Of a DNA stretch of 64,000 nucleotides, positions 45,831 to 56,158 are shown piece by piece. Within the stretch, counting starts at the first letter, position 1, and each line of letters begins with the position of its first letter. The notes beneath the pieces were generated by a model. That model was given only the letters and a program-made list of their open reading frames with translations, was not told the origin of the DNA and did not search any database. The DNA is from Bifidobacterium scardovii JCM 12489 = DSM 13734 (lineage in GTDB: Bacteria; Actinomycetota; Actinomycetes; Actinomycetales; Bifidobacteriaceae). The position numbers were made by a program, and so were the translations under genes. The stretch is taken from assembly GCF_001042635.1 (NCBI RefSeq), contig NZ_AP012331.1:1674001-1738000 (forward strand). Direction: 5' to 3'.

Positions 45831-48800
45831 ATGGCGTCCATGCAAAGTCGTTGAGGAGGTCGCTGGTCCAGTCCATGACCTGCTCGCCGGGCATGGGGCC
45901 GGCGCCGAGCGAGCCGGCGAAGGGGGTCGGGATCAGGTAGGTGTGGGTGACCGGGCGGTACTGCGCGCCCTTGTAGATGCGGTTGATGCGCATCTGGATC
46001 GATTCGGGCGGGTCGACCTTGGCGATGCGCACGTTGCGGCCCTGCGCGATGATCTCGGAGATGCCGAGCTTGCGCGCCTTGGCGCGCAGGCGGGCCACGC
46101 CGAACAGCGTCTCGAACTCCTCGGGCAGCTTGCCGTAGCGGTCGGTCAGCTCCTCGGCCAGGTCCTTGAGATCCTGCTCGGTGCGCGCCGCCGCCAGCTT
46201 GCGGTACGCCTCGAGCCGCAGCTTGTCGGAGTCGATGTAGTCCACCGGGATCGACGCCTCGATCGGCAGGTCGATCGACACGGCCAACGGCTCGGTGCGT
46301 TCGGGCTCCTTGTACTGCTCGACCGCCTCGGACACCATGCGGATGTACAGGTCGAAGCCGACGCCCTCGATGTGCCCGGACTGCTCGTCGCCGAGCAGGT
46401 TGCCGGTGCCGCGCAGCTCCAGGTCCTTCATCGCCACGTCGAATCCGGAACCGAGCGCCGTGTTCTGCGCGATCGTCGCCAGGCGGTCGTGCGACTGCTG
46501 GGTCAGCGGCTTGGATGGGTCGTACAGGAAGTACGCGTACGCGCGCTCGCGGCCGCGGCCGACGCGGCCGCGCAGCTGGTGCAGCTGCGAGAGGCCGAAG
46601 CGGTCGGCGCGGTCGACGATCAGCGTGTTCGCGTTGGAGATATCCAGACCGGTCTCGATGATCGTCGTGCACACGAGCACGTCGATGTCGCGGTGCCAGA
46701 AGTCGCGGATGATCTGGTCGAGCTGCTTCTCCCCCATCTTGCCGTGCGCGATGCCGACGCGCGCCTCGGGCACGAGCTCGTGGATCCGCGCCGCCGTCTT
46801 CGCGATGTCCTGCACGCGGTTGTGCACGTAGAACACCTGTCCCCCGCGCAGCAGCTCGCGGCGCACCGCGGCCGTGACCTGCGCGTCCTCGTAGGCGCCG
46901 ACATAGGTGAGCACGGGAAGGCGGTCCTCCGGCGGCGTGGCCAGCGTGGACATCTCGCGGATGCCGGTCACCGCCATCTCCAGCGTGCGAGGGATGGGCG
47001 TGGCCGACAGCGACAGCACGTCGACGTTGGTGCGCAGGGCCTTGAGCGTCTCCTTGTGCTCGACGCCGAAGCGCTGCTCCTCGTCGATGATGACCAGACC
47101 GAGATCCTTGAACTTGATCTTCGGGTTCAGCAGCTTGTGCGTGCTGATGACGATGTCGACGCCGCCGCTCTCCAGCCCCTCGATGGTCTCGTTGATCTCC
47201 TTGGCGGTCTGGAACCGGCTCATGGCGGCGATCGTGACCGGAAATCCCTCGTAACGCTCGGCGAAGGTCTCGTAGTGCTGCTGGACGAGCAGCGTCGTCG
47301 GCACGAGCACGGCGACCTGCTTGCCGTCCTGGATGGCCTTGAAGGCGGCGCGCACGGCGATCTCGGTCTTGCCGAAGCCGACATCGCCGCAGATCAGGCG
47401 GTCCATCGGGACCGGCTTTTCCATGTCGGCCTTGACCTCGTCGATGGTGGTGAGCTGGTCGGCGGTCTCCTGGTACGGGAACGCGTCCTCCAGCTCCTTC
47501 TGCCACGGGGTGTCGGGGCTGAACGCGAAGCCGGGGGTGCGCTGGCGGGCCGAATACAGCTTGACCAGGTCCTCGGCGATCTCGTGGACGTGCTTGCGGG
47601 CCTTCGCCTTGGTAGCCGCCCAGTCGGAGCCGCCGAGCTTGTTGAGCTTCGGGGCCTCCGCGCCGATGTACTTGCTGATCTGGTCGAGCTGGTCGGTCGG
47701 GATGAACAGCTTGTCGGCCGGTGCGCCGCGTTTGCTCGGCGCGTATTCGATGACCAGGTATTCGCGCGTCGTCCGGTTGGCGCCGGTACCGATGGTGCGC
47801 TGGCGCATGCCGACGAACCGGCCGATGCCGTGCTGCTCGTGCACCACGTAGTCGCCGGTCTTCAGCTCCATCAGGTCGATGGCCTTGCGGCGGCGCTTCG
47901 GCGTTTTCGCCTGGCCGGCGGCGGAGGTGCGGCCGGTCAGGTCGCGTTCGGTGAGCAGCGCGACCTTGGCCGCCGTGTCGACGAAGCCGTCGATGGCCTG
48001 CGAGCGGATCACCGCGAAGCTGGCGATGCCGGTCTCGTTGATCGCGCGCTTGAGCCGCGCGAGCGTGCCGGCCGCGGCGGCGGTGACGGTGACGTCGATC
48101 CCCTCGCCGATGAGCCCCTCGATGCCGCTCGCGGCCTTCGCCTCGTCGCCGCGGTATGCGCCAGGGTTGGCCGCTGCGAGGCTGACGTGGCCGGGCAGGC
48201 TCGCGTCGACGCCGAAGCTCGTCAGTCGGTAGATGTCGTGGTTGGCGTATTCGAGCGCGCTGATCGTCTCGTCGAAGTCGAGGAAGCTCGCCCGGTCGAA
48301 GCTGATCGGCGCGCCGGCGCCGTGGCCCGATGCGGCCACATGCCAGCTTGCGGCGAGGAACTCGTTCGCGGTCTTGGACAGGTCCTCGGCGGAACGGCGC
48401 AGCTTCTCCGGGTCGGAGAGCATCACGACCGCGCGCTTGTCCAGCATGCCGGTCACCGGCTCCATGTCGTCCACGAGCGCGGGCATCAGGGATTCCATGC
48501 CCTCGACCGGAATCGCGTTGGCGATCGATTCGAGCATATCCTCGGCGTTCGGGATCTGGCCGATCAGCCGCCGCGCGCGGCCGCGGATCGCCTCGGTGAG
48601 CTGCAGCTCGCGGCAGGCGGTGGCCCAGATCGTGCGCTTGGGCTCGCCGTAGGTGCGCTGGTCGGAGGCGTGGAACTCCCGGATCGTGTCGATCTCGTCG
48701 CCGAAGAACTCGATGCGCACCGGGTGGGGCGCGGTCGGCGGGAACACGTCGATGATGCCGCCGCGCACCGCGAATTCGCCGCGGTCCATGACCAGATCAA

Positions 48801-49398
48801 CGCGCGTGTACGAGTTTTCGACCAGACGGCGGGCCGCCTCGTCGAGCGCCAGCTCCTCGCCGGCCGTGAACACGAGCGGCTCCACGTCGCCCAGGCCACG
48901 GACCACGGGCTGGATGAGCGAACGGACCGGCACGACGAGGATGCGGATCGGGCCGAACATCGGATTCGTCCCGCTCGGGTGCGCCAGACGGCGGAACACG
49001 GCCATGCGGTTCGCCACGGTGTCGGCGCGCGGGCTCAGCCGCTCATGCGGCAGCGTCTCCCACGCCTCGAGCTGCGCGATGTCGTTCGGATCGCCGCCGT
49101 ACCACGAGCGCAGCGCGTCCACGGTGTCCTCGGCCTCGCGGCCCGAGGCGACGACGAACACGACCGGCCGTCTGGCGGCCACGGCGGCGGCCAGAGCCGG
49201 CCGCAGGCCCGCGGGAGCGCCGACGACGATCGACGGGTCGGCGGCCGCCGCGTCGTCCCGGTCGACGCGCCCGGCGGCCAGCGCATGGAAGGACGGATCG
49301 GCGTCGAGCCGTTCCAGGATGCCCGACAGCGATCCGTTGATCAGGGCGAGGTGCCGCTCGCACGCGGCGCCGTTCGACTGGTTCGCCTTATCGGCCAT
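45802..49398 (-). CDS. mfd: Transcription-repair coupling factor
   Basis: Displaces RNA polymerase stalled at DNA damage and recruits UvrA. The 1198 residues have an N-terminal UvrB-like region, the polymerase-interacting domain (TGDYVVHEQHGIGRFVGM, CarD-like), a helicase core with GDVGFGKTEIAVRAAFK and DEEQRFGV, and a C-terminal TRCF domain. The ATG lies within the last codons of pth (11-bp overlap), with AGGAG eight bases before it. The final seven residues come from a duplicated repeat unit. Confidence 0.95.
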   Translation of the reverse strand: MADKANQSNGAACERHLALINGSLSGILERLDADPSFHALAAGRVDRDDAAAADPSIVVGAPAGLRPALAAAVAARRPVVFVVASGREAEDTVDALRSWYGGDPNDIAQLEAWETLPHERLSPRADTVANRMAVFRRLAHPSGTNPMFGPIRILVVPVRSLIQPVVRGLGDVEPLVFTAGEELALDEAARRLVENSYTRVDLVMDRGEFAVRGGIIDVFPPTAPHPVRIEFFGDEIDTIREFHASDQRTYGEPKRTIWATACRELQLTEAIRGRARRLIGQIPNAEDMLESIANAIPVEGMESLMPALVDDMEPVTGMLDKRAVVMLSDPEKLRRSAEDLSKTANEFLAASWHVAASGHGAGAPISFDRASFLDFDETISALEYANHDIYRLTSFGVDASLPGHVSLAAANPGAYRGDEAKAASGIEGLIGEGIDVTVTAAAAGTLARLKRAINETGIASFAVIRSQAIDGFVDTAAKVALLTERDLTGRTSAAGQAKTPKRRRKAIDLMELKTGDYVVHEQHGIGRFVGMRQRTIGTGANRTTREYLVIEYAPSKRGAPADKLFIPTDQLDQISKYIGAEAPKLNKLGGSDWAATKAKARKHVHEIAEDLVKLYSARQRTPGFAFSPDTPWQKELEDAFPYQETADQLTTIDEVKADMEKPVPMDRLICGDVGFGKTEIAVRAAFKAIQDGKQVAVLVPTTLLVQQHYETFAERYEGFPVTIAAMSRFQTAKEINETIEGLESGGVDIVISTHKLLNPKIKFKDLGLVIIDEEQRFGVEHKETLKALRTNVDVLSLSATPIPRTLEMAVTGIREMSTLATPPEDRLPVLTYVGAYEDAQVTAAVRRELLRGGQVFYVHNRVQDIAKTAARIHELVPEARVGIAHGKMGEKQLDQIIRDFWHRDIDVLVCTTIIETGLDISNANTLIVDRADRFGLSQLHQLRGRVGRGRERAYAYFLYDPSKPLTQQSHDRLATIAQNTALGSGFDVAMKDLELRGTGNLLGDEQSGHIEGVGFDLYIRMVSEAVEQYKEPERTEPLAVSIDLPIEASIPVDYIDSDKLRLEAYRKLAAARTEQDLKDLAEELTDRYGKLPEEFETLFGVARLRAKARKLGISEIIAQGRNVRIAKVDPPESIQMRINRIYKGAQYRPVTHTYLIPTPFAGSLGAGPMPGEQVMDWTSDLLNDFAWTPSLNKRQSRL

Positions 49399-49987
49399 TG
49401 AATTTCTCCTGGGTCTTCGCCAGCCCGTTGATGATGATTTCCTCGGCGGCGTCGGCGCCGTCGGCGAGGAATTCGGGCAGCTGTTTGCGCTGGTCGGGGC
49501 CGAACCCGCCGAGCACCCAGTTGACCGTGTTGTCGTGCGCGTTCGCGCCGCGGCGGGAATGCCCGACGCCCATGCGCACGCGGGCGTACCTCGGGGTGCC
49601 GAGCGACTTGTCGATCGACTTGATGCCGTTGTGGCCGCCGGCCGAGCCGCCGGCCTTGACCTTGATGCGGCCGAAGTCCAGGTCCATGTCATCGTGGATC
49701 ACGACGATATGGTCCGGCGTGATCTGGTAGTAGGCGCTGATCGAGGCGACCGCGTTGCCCGAGTCGTTCATGTAGGTCAGCGGCTTGGCGAGGAAGAACT
49801 TCGCGGTGCCGCCGTTCAGGCTCATCGCGCCCTTGCCGAGCATCGCCAGGCCCTTGTGGTCGGAGAACGCGACGGACCAGCGTTCGGCCAGCACGTCGGC
49901 GGTCATGAAGCCCATGTTGTGCCGCGTGTCCTCGTATTTCTTGCCCGGATTGCCCAATCCAACGATCAACCAGAATGCAGATGCCAT
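49388..49987 (-). CDS. pth: Peptidyl-tRNA hydrolase
   Basis: Frees tRNA from peptidyl-tRNA that has dropped off the ribosome. The 199 residues contain IVGLGNPGKKYEDTRHNMGF (catalytic His), KPLTYMNDSG, HDDMDLDFG and GGHNGIKS. The start MASAFWL is nine bases after AAGGAA; in-frame ATGs 6 and 15 codons upstream are possible. The stop overlaps mfd, so the two are coupled. Confidence 0.94.
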   Translation of the reverse strand: MASAFWLIVGLGNPGKKYEDTRHNMGFMTADVLAERWSVAFSDHKGLAMLGKGAMSLNGGTAKFFLAKPLTYMNDSGNAVASISAYYQITPDHIVVIHDDMDLDFGRIKVKAGGSAGGHNGIKSIDKSLGTPRYARVRMGVGHSRRGANAHDNTVNWVLGGFGPDQRKQLPEFLADGADAAEEIIINGLAKTQEKFNGR

Positions 49988-50081
49988 CGATGTTTGTTCC
50001 TTCATGCCTTCGTGCGCGAACATACGCATCATACCCGTTCCCGTCGCCGTCGCGCGCGGCGGACGGGGCCCTCACGGCAGC

Positions 50082-50111
50082 AAAACGCCTGCCCGGGGGC
50101 GCCGGGCAGGC
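50082..50111 (-). terminator. Rho-independent terminator after cmk-der
   Basis: GCCTGCCCGG pairs with CCGGGCAGGC on the minus strand, followed by GTTTT. A second, larger hairpin lies closer to the gene. Confidence 0.75.
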
Positions 50112-50119
50112 TCGGATCC

Positions 50120-50152
50120 GGCAACGGGAAGGCGCGGCGCCTTCCCGTTGCC
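50120..50152. terminator. Long palindrome just after cmk-der
   Basis: A 16-bp perfect stem beginning GGCAACGGGAAGGCGC around a single central G ends six bases before the stop codon complement. With the terminator at 50082 it forms a double-hairpin stop. Confidence 0.6.
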
Positions 50153-50157
50153 TGCGC

Positions 50158-52293
50158 TTACTTGCGCTTCTTCTTCTCGCGGATGTTCACCGAAATCTGG
50201 ATCGGCGAGCCCTCGAAGCCGAACTCCTCGCGCAGCGACCGCTCGAGGAAGCGGCGGTAGCCGTGCTCGAGGAAGCCGGTAGCGAAGATCACGAAGCGCG
50301 GCGGGCGCGTCGAGGCCTGCGTGGCGAACAGGATGCGCGGCTGCTTGCCTCCGCGCAGCGGGTGCGGGTGCGCGGCCTGGATCTGCCCGAGGAACGCGTT
50401 GAGCTTGCCGGTCGGGATGCGCTTGTCCCACGATTCGAGCGCCTCGCGCATCGCGCGCGACAGGCGGTTCGTGTGCCAGCCGGTCTTGGCCGACAGGTTC
50501 ACGCGGGAGGCCCAGGTGACCCGCTCGAACTCGGTCTTCCACAGGCGCTCCATGCGCTGGCGGTCGAACTCGTCCATGAGGTCCCACTTGTTGAACACGA
50601 GCACGACCGCGCGGCCCGCGTCCACGGCGGAGCTCATGACCTTGAGGTCCTGGTCGGAGATCGGCTGGGAGGCGTCGAAGAGCACCAGCGCCAGCTCGCA
50701 CCGCTCGATCGCGGCCTGCGTACGCAGCGACGAGTAGTATTCGGCACCCGACAGCTTGTGCAGTCGGCGCTTGATGCCGGCCGTGTCGATGAACAGCCAG
50801 TCCTCGCCGTCCACGCGCACGATCTCGTCGACCGGGTCGCGCGTGGTGCCGGCCAGATCGTTGACCACGGCGCGATCCTCGTGCGCGAGCTGGTTGAGCA
50901 GCGACGACTTGCCGACGTTCGGCCGGCCGACCAGCGCCACGCGGCGCAGATGCGTCGGCGTGAGGAACCCGGAGGTCTTTTCCGCCTTCTTCAGCGAGTC
51001 GAGCGCCACGTCGAGCAGGTCGCCGACGCCGCGGCCGTGCATCGCGGAGACCGGATACGGCTCGCCAAGGCCGAGCTTCCAGAATTCGGCGGCCATGTAT
51101 TCGCTGCGCATGTCGTCGATCTTGTTGACGGCGAGCGTGACCGGCTTGCCGCTGGCGCGCAGCAGCCTGACGATGCGCTCGTCGGTGTCGGTCATGCCGA
51201 CCTGCCCGTCGACGACGAACACGACGGCGTCGGCCAGCTGCACGGCGACCTGCGCCTGCGAGGCGATGGCCGAGTCGATGCCCTCGACGTCGGTCTCCCA
51301 GCCACCGGTGTCGACGAGCTTGAAGTCGGTGCCGGCCCACTCCGCGTCGTAGCTGACGCGGTCGCGCGTCACGCCTGGCGTGTCCTCCACGACGGCGGCG
51401 CGGCGGCCGAGGATGCGGTTGACGAGCGTGGACTTGCCGACGTTCGGCCGGCCGACCACCGCGAGCACGCCGACCGCCTTGGGCCCGGCGTTCCGCTCGC
51501 CGCGGTCGGTTCCCCGGCCGGAGACCAGCGCCTCGTCGGCCTCGTCGAGCTCGTAGCCCTCCAGGTTGGCGGCGTACTGCTCGTATTCCTGCTCCTCGAT
51601 CGCCTGGTCGACCAGCTCGACCAGCGCGTCCAGCGTCTGCTCGAAGGTGAGGTCGGAGTTGTCGAGCGTGGTCACGCCGTCGGCGGCGCTCAGGAAGCTC
51701 GTCACCTTGGAATCGGCCTTGTCGCGGGCCGCGACGTCCTCCGCGCCGACGCCGTCCGCCGCGCCGGCCTGCCCGGTGCGGCGCGCCTGGCGCACCTCCT
51801 CGCGGGCGGTGAGCAGCACGCGCACCTCGGCGTCGGGCGCGACGACCGTGGTGATGTCGCGGCCCTCGGCGACGATGCCGCGCCCGTCGGAGAACGAGTC
51901 GGAGGCCTCCTCGCGCGCGATCGTGGCGCGCTGGGCGGCGATCAGCAGATGGCGCACCGGCATGATGTTCGACACCTTCGAGACGTGGGTCGACACCTCG
52001 GTCGAGCGGATCGCCTCGCTGATGTCCTCGCCGTCGCACAGCACGCGCGGGTCGTCGGGGTCGACGGTGATGTCGAAGTGGTCGCCGGTGAAGAACTCCC
52101 CGACCGTTTCGGTGACGAGCCGCTCGTCCACCTCCTGCGCGTCGAGGTCGACGCCCCGCTTCAGGCACCACCAGGCGCAGGCGCGGTACATCGCGCCCGT
52201 GTCGAGATAAGCGAAACCGTAGTATTTGGACAGCGCCTTCGACGTCGACGACTTGCCGACGCCAGCGGGCCCGTCGATGGCGACGCGGATCAC
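50158..52293 (-). CDS. Bifunctional cytidylate kinase / GTPase Der
   Basis: A 711-residue fusion. Residues ~1-225 are cytidylate kinase (P-loop [17 protein letters not shown]), which phosphorylates CMP and dCMP. A linker of ~45 residues leads to Der/EngA with two GTPase domains (GRPNVGKST and GRPNVGKSS, each with NKxD) and the C-terminal KH-like domain, acting in 50S ribosome assembly. GTG start; AAGGAGG lies eight bases before it, overlapping the rluB stop (GTGA). Such fusions are known in bifidobacteria. Confidence 0.94.
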   Translation of the reverse strand: MIRVAIDGPAGVGKSSTSKALSKYYGFAYLDTGAMYRACAWWCLKRGVDLDAQEVDERLVTETVGEFFTGDHFDITVDPDDPRVLCDGEDISEAIRSTEVSTHVSKVSNIMPVRHLLIAAQRATIAREEASDSFSDGRGIVAEGRDITTVVAPDAEVRVLLTAREEVRQARRTGQAGAADGVGAEDVAARDKADSKVTSFLSAADGVTTLDNSDLTFEQTLDALVELVDQAIEEQEYEQYAANLEGYELDEADEALVSGRGTDRGERNAGPKAVGVLAVVGRPNVGKSTLVNRILGRRAAVVEDTPGVTRDRVSYDAEWAGTDFKLVDTGGWETDVEGIDSAIASQAQVAVQLADAVVFVVDGQVGMTDTDERIVRLLRASGKPVTLAVNKIDDMRSEYMAAEFWKLGLGEPYPVSAMHGRGVGDLLDVALDSLKKAEKTSGFLTPTHLRRVALVGRPNVGKSSLLNQLAHEDRAVVNDLAGTTRDPVDEIVRVDGEDWLFIDTAGIKRRLHKLSGAEYYSSLRTQAAIERCELALVLFDASQPISDQDLKVMSSAVDAGRAVVLVFNKWDLMDEFDRQRMERLWKTEFERVTWASRVNLSAKTGWHTNRLSRAMREALESWDKRIPTGKLNAFLGQIQAAHPHPLRGGKQPRILFATQASTRPPRFVIFATGFLEHGYRRFLERSLREEFGFEGSPIQISVNIREKKKRK

Positions 52294-53063
52294 AGCCCAA
52301 CCTCCTTCGAGAGGGAACGCACCTCGGCCTGCGAGAGCACGCGGTACGACCCGGACTTCAGCTCGCCGAGCTTGATCGGGCCGATCTGCGTGCGCACGAG
52401 GCGCTTGACGGGGAAGCCGATCGAGCCGAAGATGCGGCGCACGATGCGGTTCTTGCCCGAATGCAGCACGACCTTGACGATGGTCGAATCGCGGTTCGCG
52501 TCGATGATCGCGCAGTGGTCGAGCTTGATCCATCCGTCGTCCAGCTGCACGCCCGTGGTGACCAGGCGGCGGCACACGGTGCCGCTGATGCGGCCCGAAA
52601 CGGTGGCGATATAGGTCTTTTCGACCTCGTACTTGGGGTGCATGACGTGCTGGCTCAGCTCGCCGTCGTTCGTCATGAGGATCAGGCCCTCGGAATCGTA
52701 GTCCAGGCGGCCCATGTGGAAGATGCGCTCGTATTTGTCGCCGACGATGTCGCGCAGCGTGTAGCGGCCCTTCGGGTCGTCCATCGTGCTCAGCACGCGG
52801 CGCGGCTTGTTGAGCGCCAGCGTGACGTGGTTCGGGTTGAGGCGGATGCGCGATCCGTCGACGCGCACCTGCTGACGGTCGATGTCGACGCGCGTGCCGA
52901 GCTCGGTGACCAGCTCCCCGTCGACCTCGACGCGTCCTTCGGTGATGATCTGCTCGCACTTGCGGCGGGATCCGAATCCGGCCTGCGCCAGCAGCTTCTG
53001 CAGGCGAATGCCTTCCTGATTACTGTCTTGCGCCTTCGCGGCGCGGGAATATGCGTTTGGCAT
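52290..53063 (-). CDS. 23S rRNA pseudouridine synthase (RluB/RsuA family)
   Basis: Modifies a uridine in ribosomal RNA. The 257 residues have an N-terminal S4 RNA-binding domain ([19 protein letters not shown]) and the RsuA/RluB catalytic motif [19 protein letters not shown], with the catalytic Asp. GGGAG five bases before the ATG sets the start. It lies upstream of, and overlaps, cmk-der, the usual actinobacterial order. Confidence 0.93.
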   Translation of the reverse strand: MPNAYSRAAKAQDSNQEGIRLQKLLAQAGFGSRRKCEQIITEGRVEVDGELVTELGTRVDIDRQQVRVDGSRIRLNPNHVTLALNKPRRVLSTMDDPKGRYTLRDIVGDKYERIFHMGRLDYDSEGLILMTNDGELSQHVMHPKYEVEKTYIATVSGRISGTVCRRLVTTGVQLDDGWIKLDHCAIIDANRDSTIVKVVLHSGKNRIVRRIFGSIGFPVKRLVRTQIGPIKLGELKSGSYRVLSQAEVRSLSKEVGL

Positions 53064-53245
53064 CGTTCTCCCAACGTGGCCTTGCGTACGGTTTCGCGTA
53101 CGTCCGTATGGTATTCCTTGCTGTGGCTGCGCCCGCCTGTCCAGCAAAACGCAACCTTTCCAGTATAGCGTATTGCCTGCCTGCTGGTACTATGGCAGAC
53201 GTTCGGCGGGTGTTGCGCCCGCGACGACGATAAAAGGATAGACTC

Positions 53246-54226
53246 ATGACTGCTTTTGAAGCACAAGACGATAGCAAGGCGGCCGGTGCGCACTCGCTGG
53301 CCGAACGCGCCCTGGCCGAGCTGGCCGGCAGCTTCCTGATCTGCTTCGCGATCTATGTGGTGTGCTCGTTGGGCTCCTCGATCTACGGCCTGAACATGGC
53401 GTTCATCGCCGCCGGGGTCGCCCTGGCCTACGGCGCCGTGACCTGGATGCTCGGCTCCGTCTCCGGGGGCCAGTTCAACCCGGCGGTGACCGTCGCCGCC
53501 ATGCTCGCCTCCAAGACGCGCGCGGTCGACGGCGTCGCGTACATCGTGGCCCAGCTGGTCGGCGCCATCGGCGCCGGTGCCCTGCTGCGCTTCCTGCTGC
53601 CGACCTCCGACTCGATCGCGATGAAGGTGTGGCTCACCCCGGCCGTCAACGGCTTCGGCGAGGGCTCCGTCGCCTATTCGACGGTCAACTCCGTGGGCAT
53701 CAGCTTCGGCATCACGCTGGCGATCGTCGTCGAGGTGGTCGCCGGCCTGATCGTCGTCGGCACGGCGATGCGCTCCACCGACGAGTCCGGACGCCCCGGC
53801 GCCTCCTACGCGCCGGCGATGGGCGCCGCCTACGGCGTCGGCGCCGCGATCACCTATCCGGTCACGGGCGCCGCGCTCAACCCGGCCCGCGCCACCGGCA
53901 TCGCGGTCTTCGCCCAGGGCCAGGGCCTGACCACCGAGCCCCTGCAGCAGCTGTGGGTGTTCTGGGTGTGCCCGGTGCTGGCGGCCGCCGTGGTGGCGCT
54001 GGTGATGATCGTCGCGCAGATGGCGAAGGACGCCGCCGCCAAGAAGCGCGCCGCGGCAGCCGCCGCGGAGGCGCCCGAGAGCGCCGACGCCGACGTGTTC
54101 GCGGATCAGGACTTCGCCGACCAGGACTCAGCCGAGCAGGACTCAGCCGAGCAGGCCGACGCTGAAGTGGACGGCGAGCAGCCCGATGCCCAGCGCGATG
54201 CCGATGAAGGCGTCGAACGCCACTGA
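53246..54226 (+). CDS. Aquaporin / glycerol facilitator family channel
   Basis: A 326-residue MIP channel with six membrane segments and two NPA boxes (GQFNPAVTV and ALNPARATG). It passes water, glycerol or similar small solutes. The last ~60 residues are a cytoplasmic acidic tail with repeated DQDxAEQDS units, absent from typical members. The final 84 bases overlap, on the opposite strand, the end of the DUF3017 gene. AAAAGGA precedes the ATG. Confidence 0.9.
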   Translation: MTAFEAQDDSKAAGAHSLAERALAELAGSFLICFAIYVVCSLGSSIYGLNMAFIAAGVALAYGAVTWMLGSVSGGQFNPAVTVAAMLASKTRAVDGVAYIVAQLVGAIGAGALLRFLLPTSDSIAMKVWLTPAVNGFGEGSVAYSTVNSVGISFGITLAIVVEVVAGLIVVGTAMRSTDESGRPGASYAPAMGAAYGVGAAITYPVTGAALNPARATGIAVFAQGQGLTTEPLQQLWVFWVCPVLAAAVVALVMIVAQMAKDAAAKKRAAAAAAEAPESADADVFADQDFADQDSAEQDSAEQADAEVDGEQPDAQRDADEGVERH

Positions 54227-54427
54227 TCGGACCTTCCAAGGGCTGCGTTCGCGCAATATCAGGCGCAGCAGCCCGGTGACGACGGCCGCGACGGAGATGA
54301 TCACCGTCGCGGCCGTCGTGTATCCGAGGGCGGCGACGGCGACGGCGAGGGCGACCACGGCCGCGACGGCCCATTCGAACCACGGCTTGCCCTCATGGTC
54401 TTCGGAAACGTACGGATGATCGTGCAT
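54143..54427 (-). CDS. DUF3017 family small membrane protein
   Basis: A 94-residue protein with three membrane segments (AVAAVVALAVAVAALGYTT, AATVIISVAAVVTGLLRLIL, FIGIALGIGLLAVHF), typical of actinobacterial DUF3017, usually found near folate and purine genes. Start MHDHPYVSED with GAGG nine bases before it; 20 in-frame codons upstream are rejected. It follows purH but a terminator intervenes. Its 3' end is antisense to the aquaporin tail. Function unknown. Confidence 0.78.
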   Translation of the reverse strand: MHDHPYVSEDHEGKPWFEWAVAAVVALAVAVAALGYTTAATVIISVAAVVTGLLRLILRERSPWKVRSVAFDAFIGIALGIGLLAVHFSVGLLG

Positions 54428-54485
54428 GATGCTGATCCTCACTGGTTGCTTGGCATGCCCGGCGCCGGGCCTCGGGGCGGCTATC

Positions 54486-54515
54486 AAAAAGCTCCCCTCC
54501 GGGCGGAGGGGAGCC
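54486..54515 (-). terminator. Rho-independent terminator of purH
   Basis: On the minus strand GGCTCCCCTCCG pairs with CGGAGGGGAGC around 2 nt and is followed by TTTTT. The stem sequence resembles the large hairpin of the bipartite repeats at 3896 and 23475. Confidence 0.9.
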
Positions 54516-54528
54516 GGTCACTGAACGA

Positions 54529-56157
54529 TCAGTGGAAGAAGTGGCGGGTACCGGTCAGGTACATGGTCACGCCGGCCTGCTTCGCGGCCTCGATGACCTC
54601 CTCGTCGCGGATGGATCCGCCCGGCTGCACGATCGCCTTGACGCCGGCCTTGATGAGGATCTCGGCGCCGTCGGCGAACGGGAAGAACGCGTCGGACGCG
54701 GCCACCGAACCGGTGACGCGGTCGGCGCCGTCGGCCAGCGTGTTGGCGCGCTCGACCGCCAGGTGGCAGGAGTCGACGCGGTTGACCTGGCCCATGCCGA
54801 TGCCGACCGTGGCCTGATCGTGGGCGATCAGGATCGCGTTCGACTTGACGCAGCGGATCGCGCGCCAGGCGAACAGCAGGTCGTTGAGCGTCTGCGCGTC
54901 GGCCGGCTCGCCGGACACGAGCTTCCATGCATCCGGATCGTCGCCGGTGGCGTTGATCAGGTCCATGTCCTGCACCAGCAGACCGCCGTCGATCTGGCGG
55001 AACTGCTCGTGGCCCTTCGGCGGCTCGGCGACCTTGAGGATACGCAGGTTCTTCTTCTTGGTCTGCAGCAGTTCAAGGGCGGCCGGTTCGTAGTCGGGCG
55101 CGACGATGACCTCGGTGAAGATCGGGCGAACGCTTTCGGCCATCTCCAGCGTGACGGTCGTGTTGCACGCGATCACGCCGCCGTAGGCGCTCATCGGGTC
55201 GCAGGCGTGCGCCTTGCGGTGCGCCTCCGCCGCGGTGGCGCCGATGGCCAGGCCGCACGGGTTGTTGTGCTTGACGACGGCGACGGCGATCTGCGGGGCG
55301 AGATCCCACACGGCGCGCCACGCGGCGTCGGCGTCCACATAGTTGTTGTAGCTCATCGGCTTGCCGCCGAGCTGCTCGGCGTGCGCGAAGCCGCCGGTCT
55401 CCAGCGGGTCGAGGTACAGGGCGGCCTGCTGATGGGAGTTCTCGCCGTAGCGCAGCGTGTGCGAGCGGTCCCACGTGCGGGTGAAGGACGCGGGGAACTT
55501 CTTGTCGTCCACCGCCGGCTGGCCGTCGTCGCCCTCGGTCGTGACGGTATCGGGCTTCGGCCAGTGCTTGGAGGTCCACTCGTTGATCGTCGCGTCGTAG
55601 GCGGCGGTGTGCGCGAACGCCTTGGCGGCGAGCCAGCGGCGCTCGGGCAGGCTGAATCCCTCGCCGTTGGCGACGCGGGAGGCGACGAGCGCATAGTCGG
55701 CCGGGTCGGTGACGATCGCGACGGTGGCGCTGTTCTTGGCGGCGCCGCGCACCATGGAGGGGCCGCCGATGTCGATCTTCTCGATCGTGGCTGCCTCGTC
55801 GGCGCCGGAGCGCACGGTGTCGGCGAACGGGTACAGGTTCACGACGACCAGATCGAAGGGCTTGATGCCCAGCTGCTCCAGCTGGGCCGCGTGATCCGGG
55901 TTCGTCATGTCGGCGAGGATGCCGGCGTGGATGTGCGGGTCGAGCGTCTTGACGCGGCCGTCCAGGCTTTCGGGGAAGCCGGTGACCGTGGACACCTCGG
56001 TCACGGGCACGCCAAGATCGGCGAGGCGCTTCGCCGTGGAACCGGTGGACACCACTTCGACGCCGGCTGTGATGAACGCCTTGGCGAGCACCTCGATGCC
56101 CTCCTTGTGGAAGACGGAAACCAGTGCCCGTCGTATCGGTCGGTTCGTGTTCGTCAT
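54529..56157 (-). CDS. purH: Bifunctional AICAR transformylase / IMP cyclohydrolase
   Basis: Performs the last two steps of IMP synthesis, using 10-formyl-tetrahydrofolate that FolD supplies. The 542 residues have an N-terminal MGS-like cyclohydrolase domain ([37 protein letters not shown]) and a C-terminal transformylase with KHNNPCGLA and [15 protein letters not shown] precedes the ATG, which follows the DUF6350 stop by one base, so the genes are coupled. Confidence 0.97.
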   Translation of the reverse strand: MTNTNRPIRRALVSVFHKEGIEVLAKAFITAGVEVVSTGSTAKRLADLGVPVTEVSTVTGFPESLDGRVKTLDPHIHAGILADMTNPDHAAQLEQLGIKPFDLVVVNLYPFADTVRSGADEAATIEKIDIGGPSMVRGAAKNSATVAIVTDPADYALVASRVANGEGFSLPERRWLAAKAFAHTAAYDATINEWTSKHWPKPDTVTTEGDDGQPAVDDKKFPASFTRTWDRSHTLRYGENSHQQAALYLDPLETGGFAHAEQLGGKPMSYNNYVDADAAWRAVWDLAPQIAVAVVKHNNPCGLAIGATAAEAHRKAHACDPMSAYGGVIACNTTVTLEMAESVRPIFTEVIVAPDYEPAALELLQTKKKNLRILKVAEPPKGHEQFRQIDGGLLVQDMDLINATGDDPDAWKLVSGEPADAQTLNDLLFAWRAIRCVKSNAILIAHDQATVGIGMGQVNRVDSCHLAVERANTLADGADRVTGSVAASDAFFPFADGAEILIKAGVKAIVQPGGSIRDEEVIEAAKQAGVTMYLTGTRHFFH

Positions 56158-56158
56158 C

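Noticed and set aside
45943..49401. 1152-codon plus-strand open frame opposite mfd
   Set aside because: Antisense of a proven gene with full family motifs; the translation is low-complexity.
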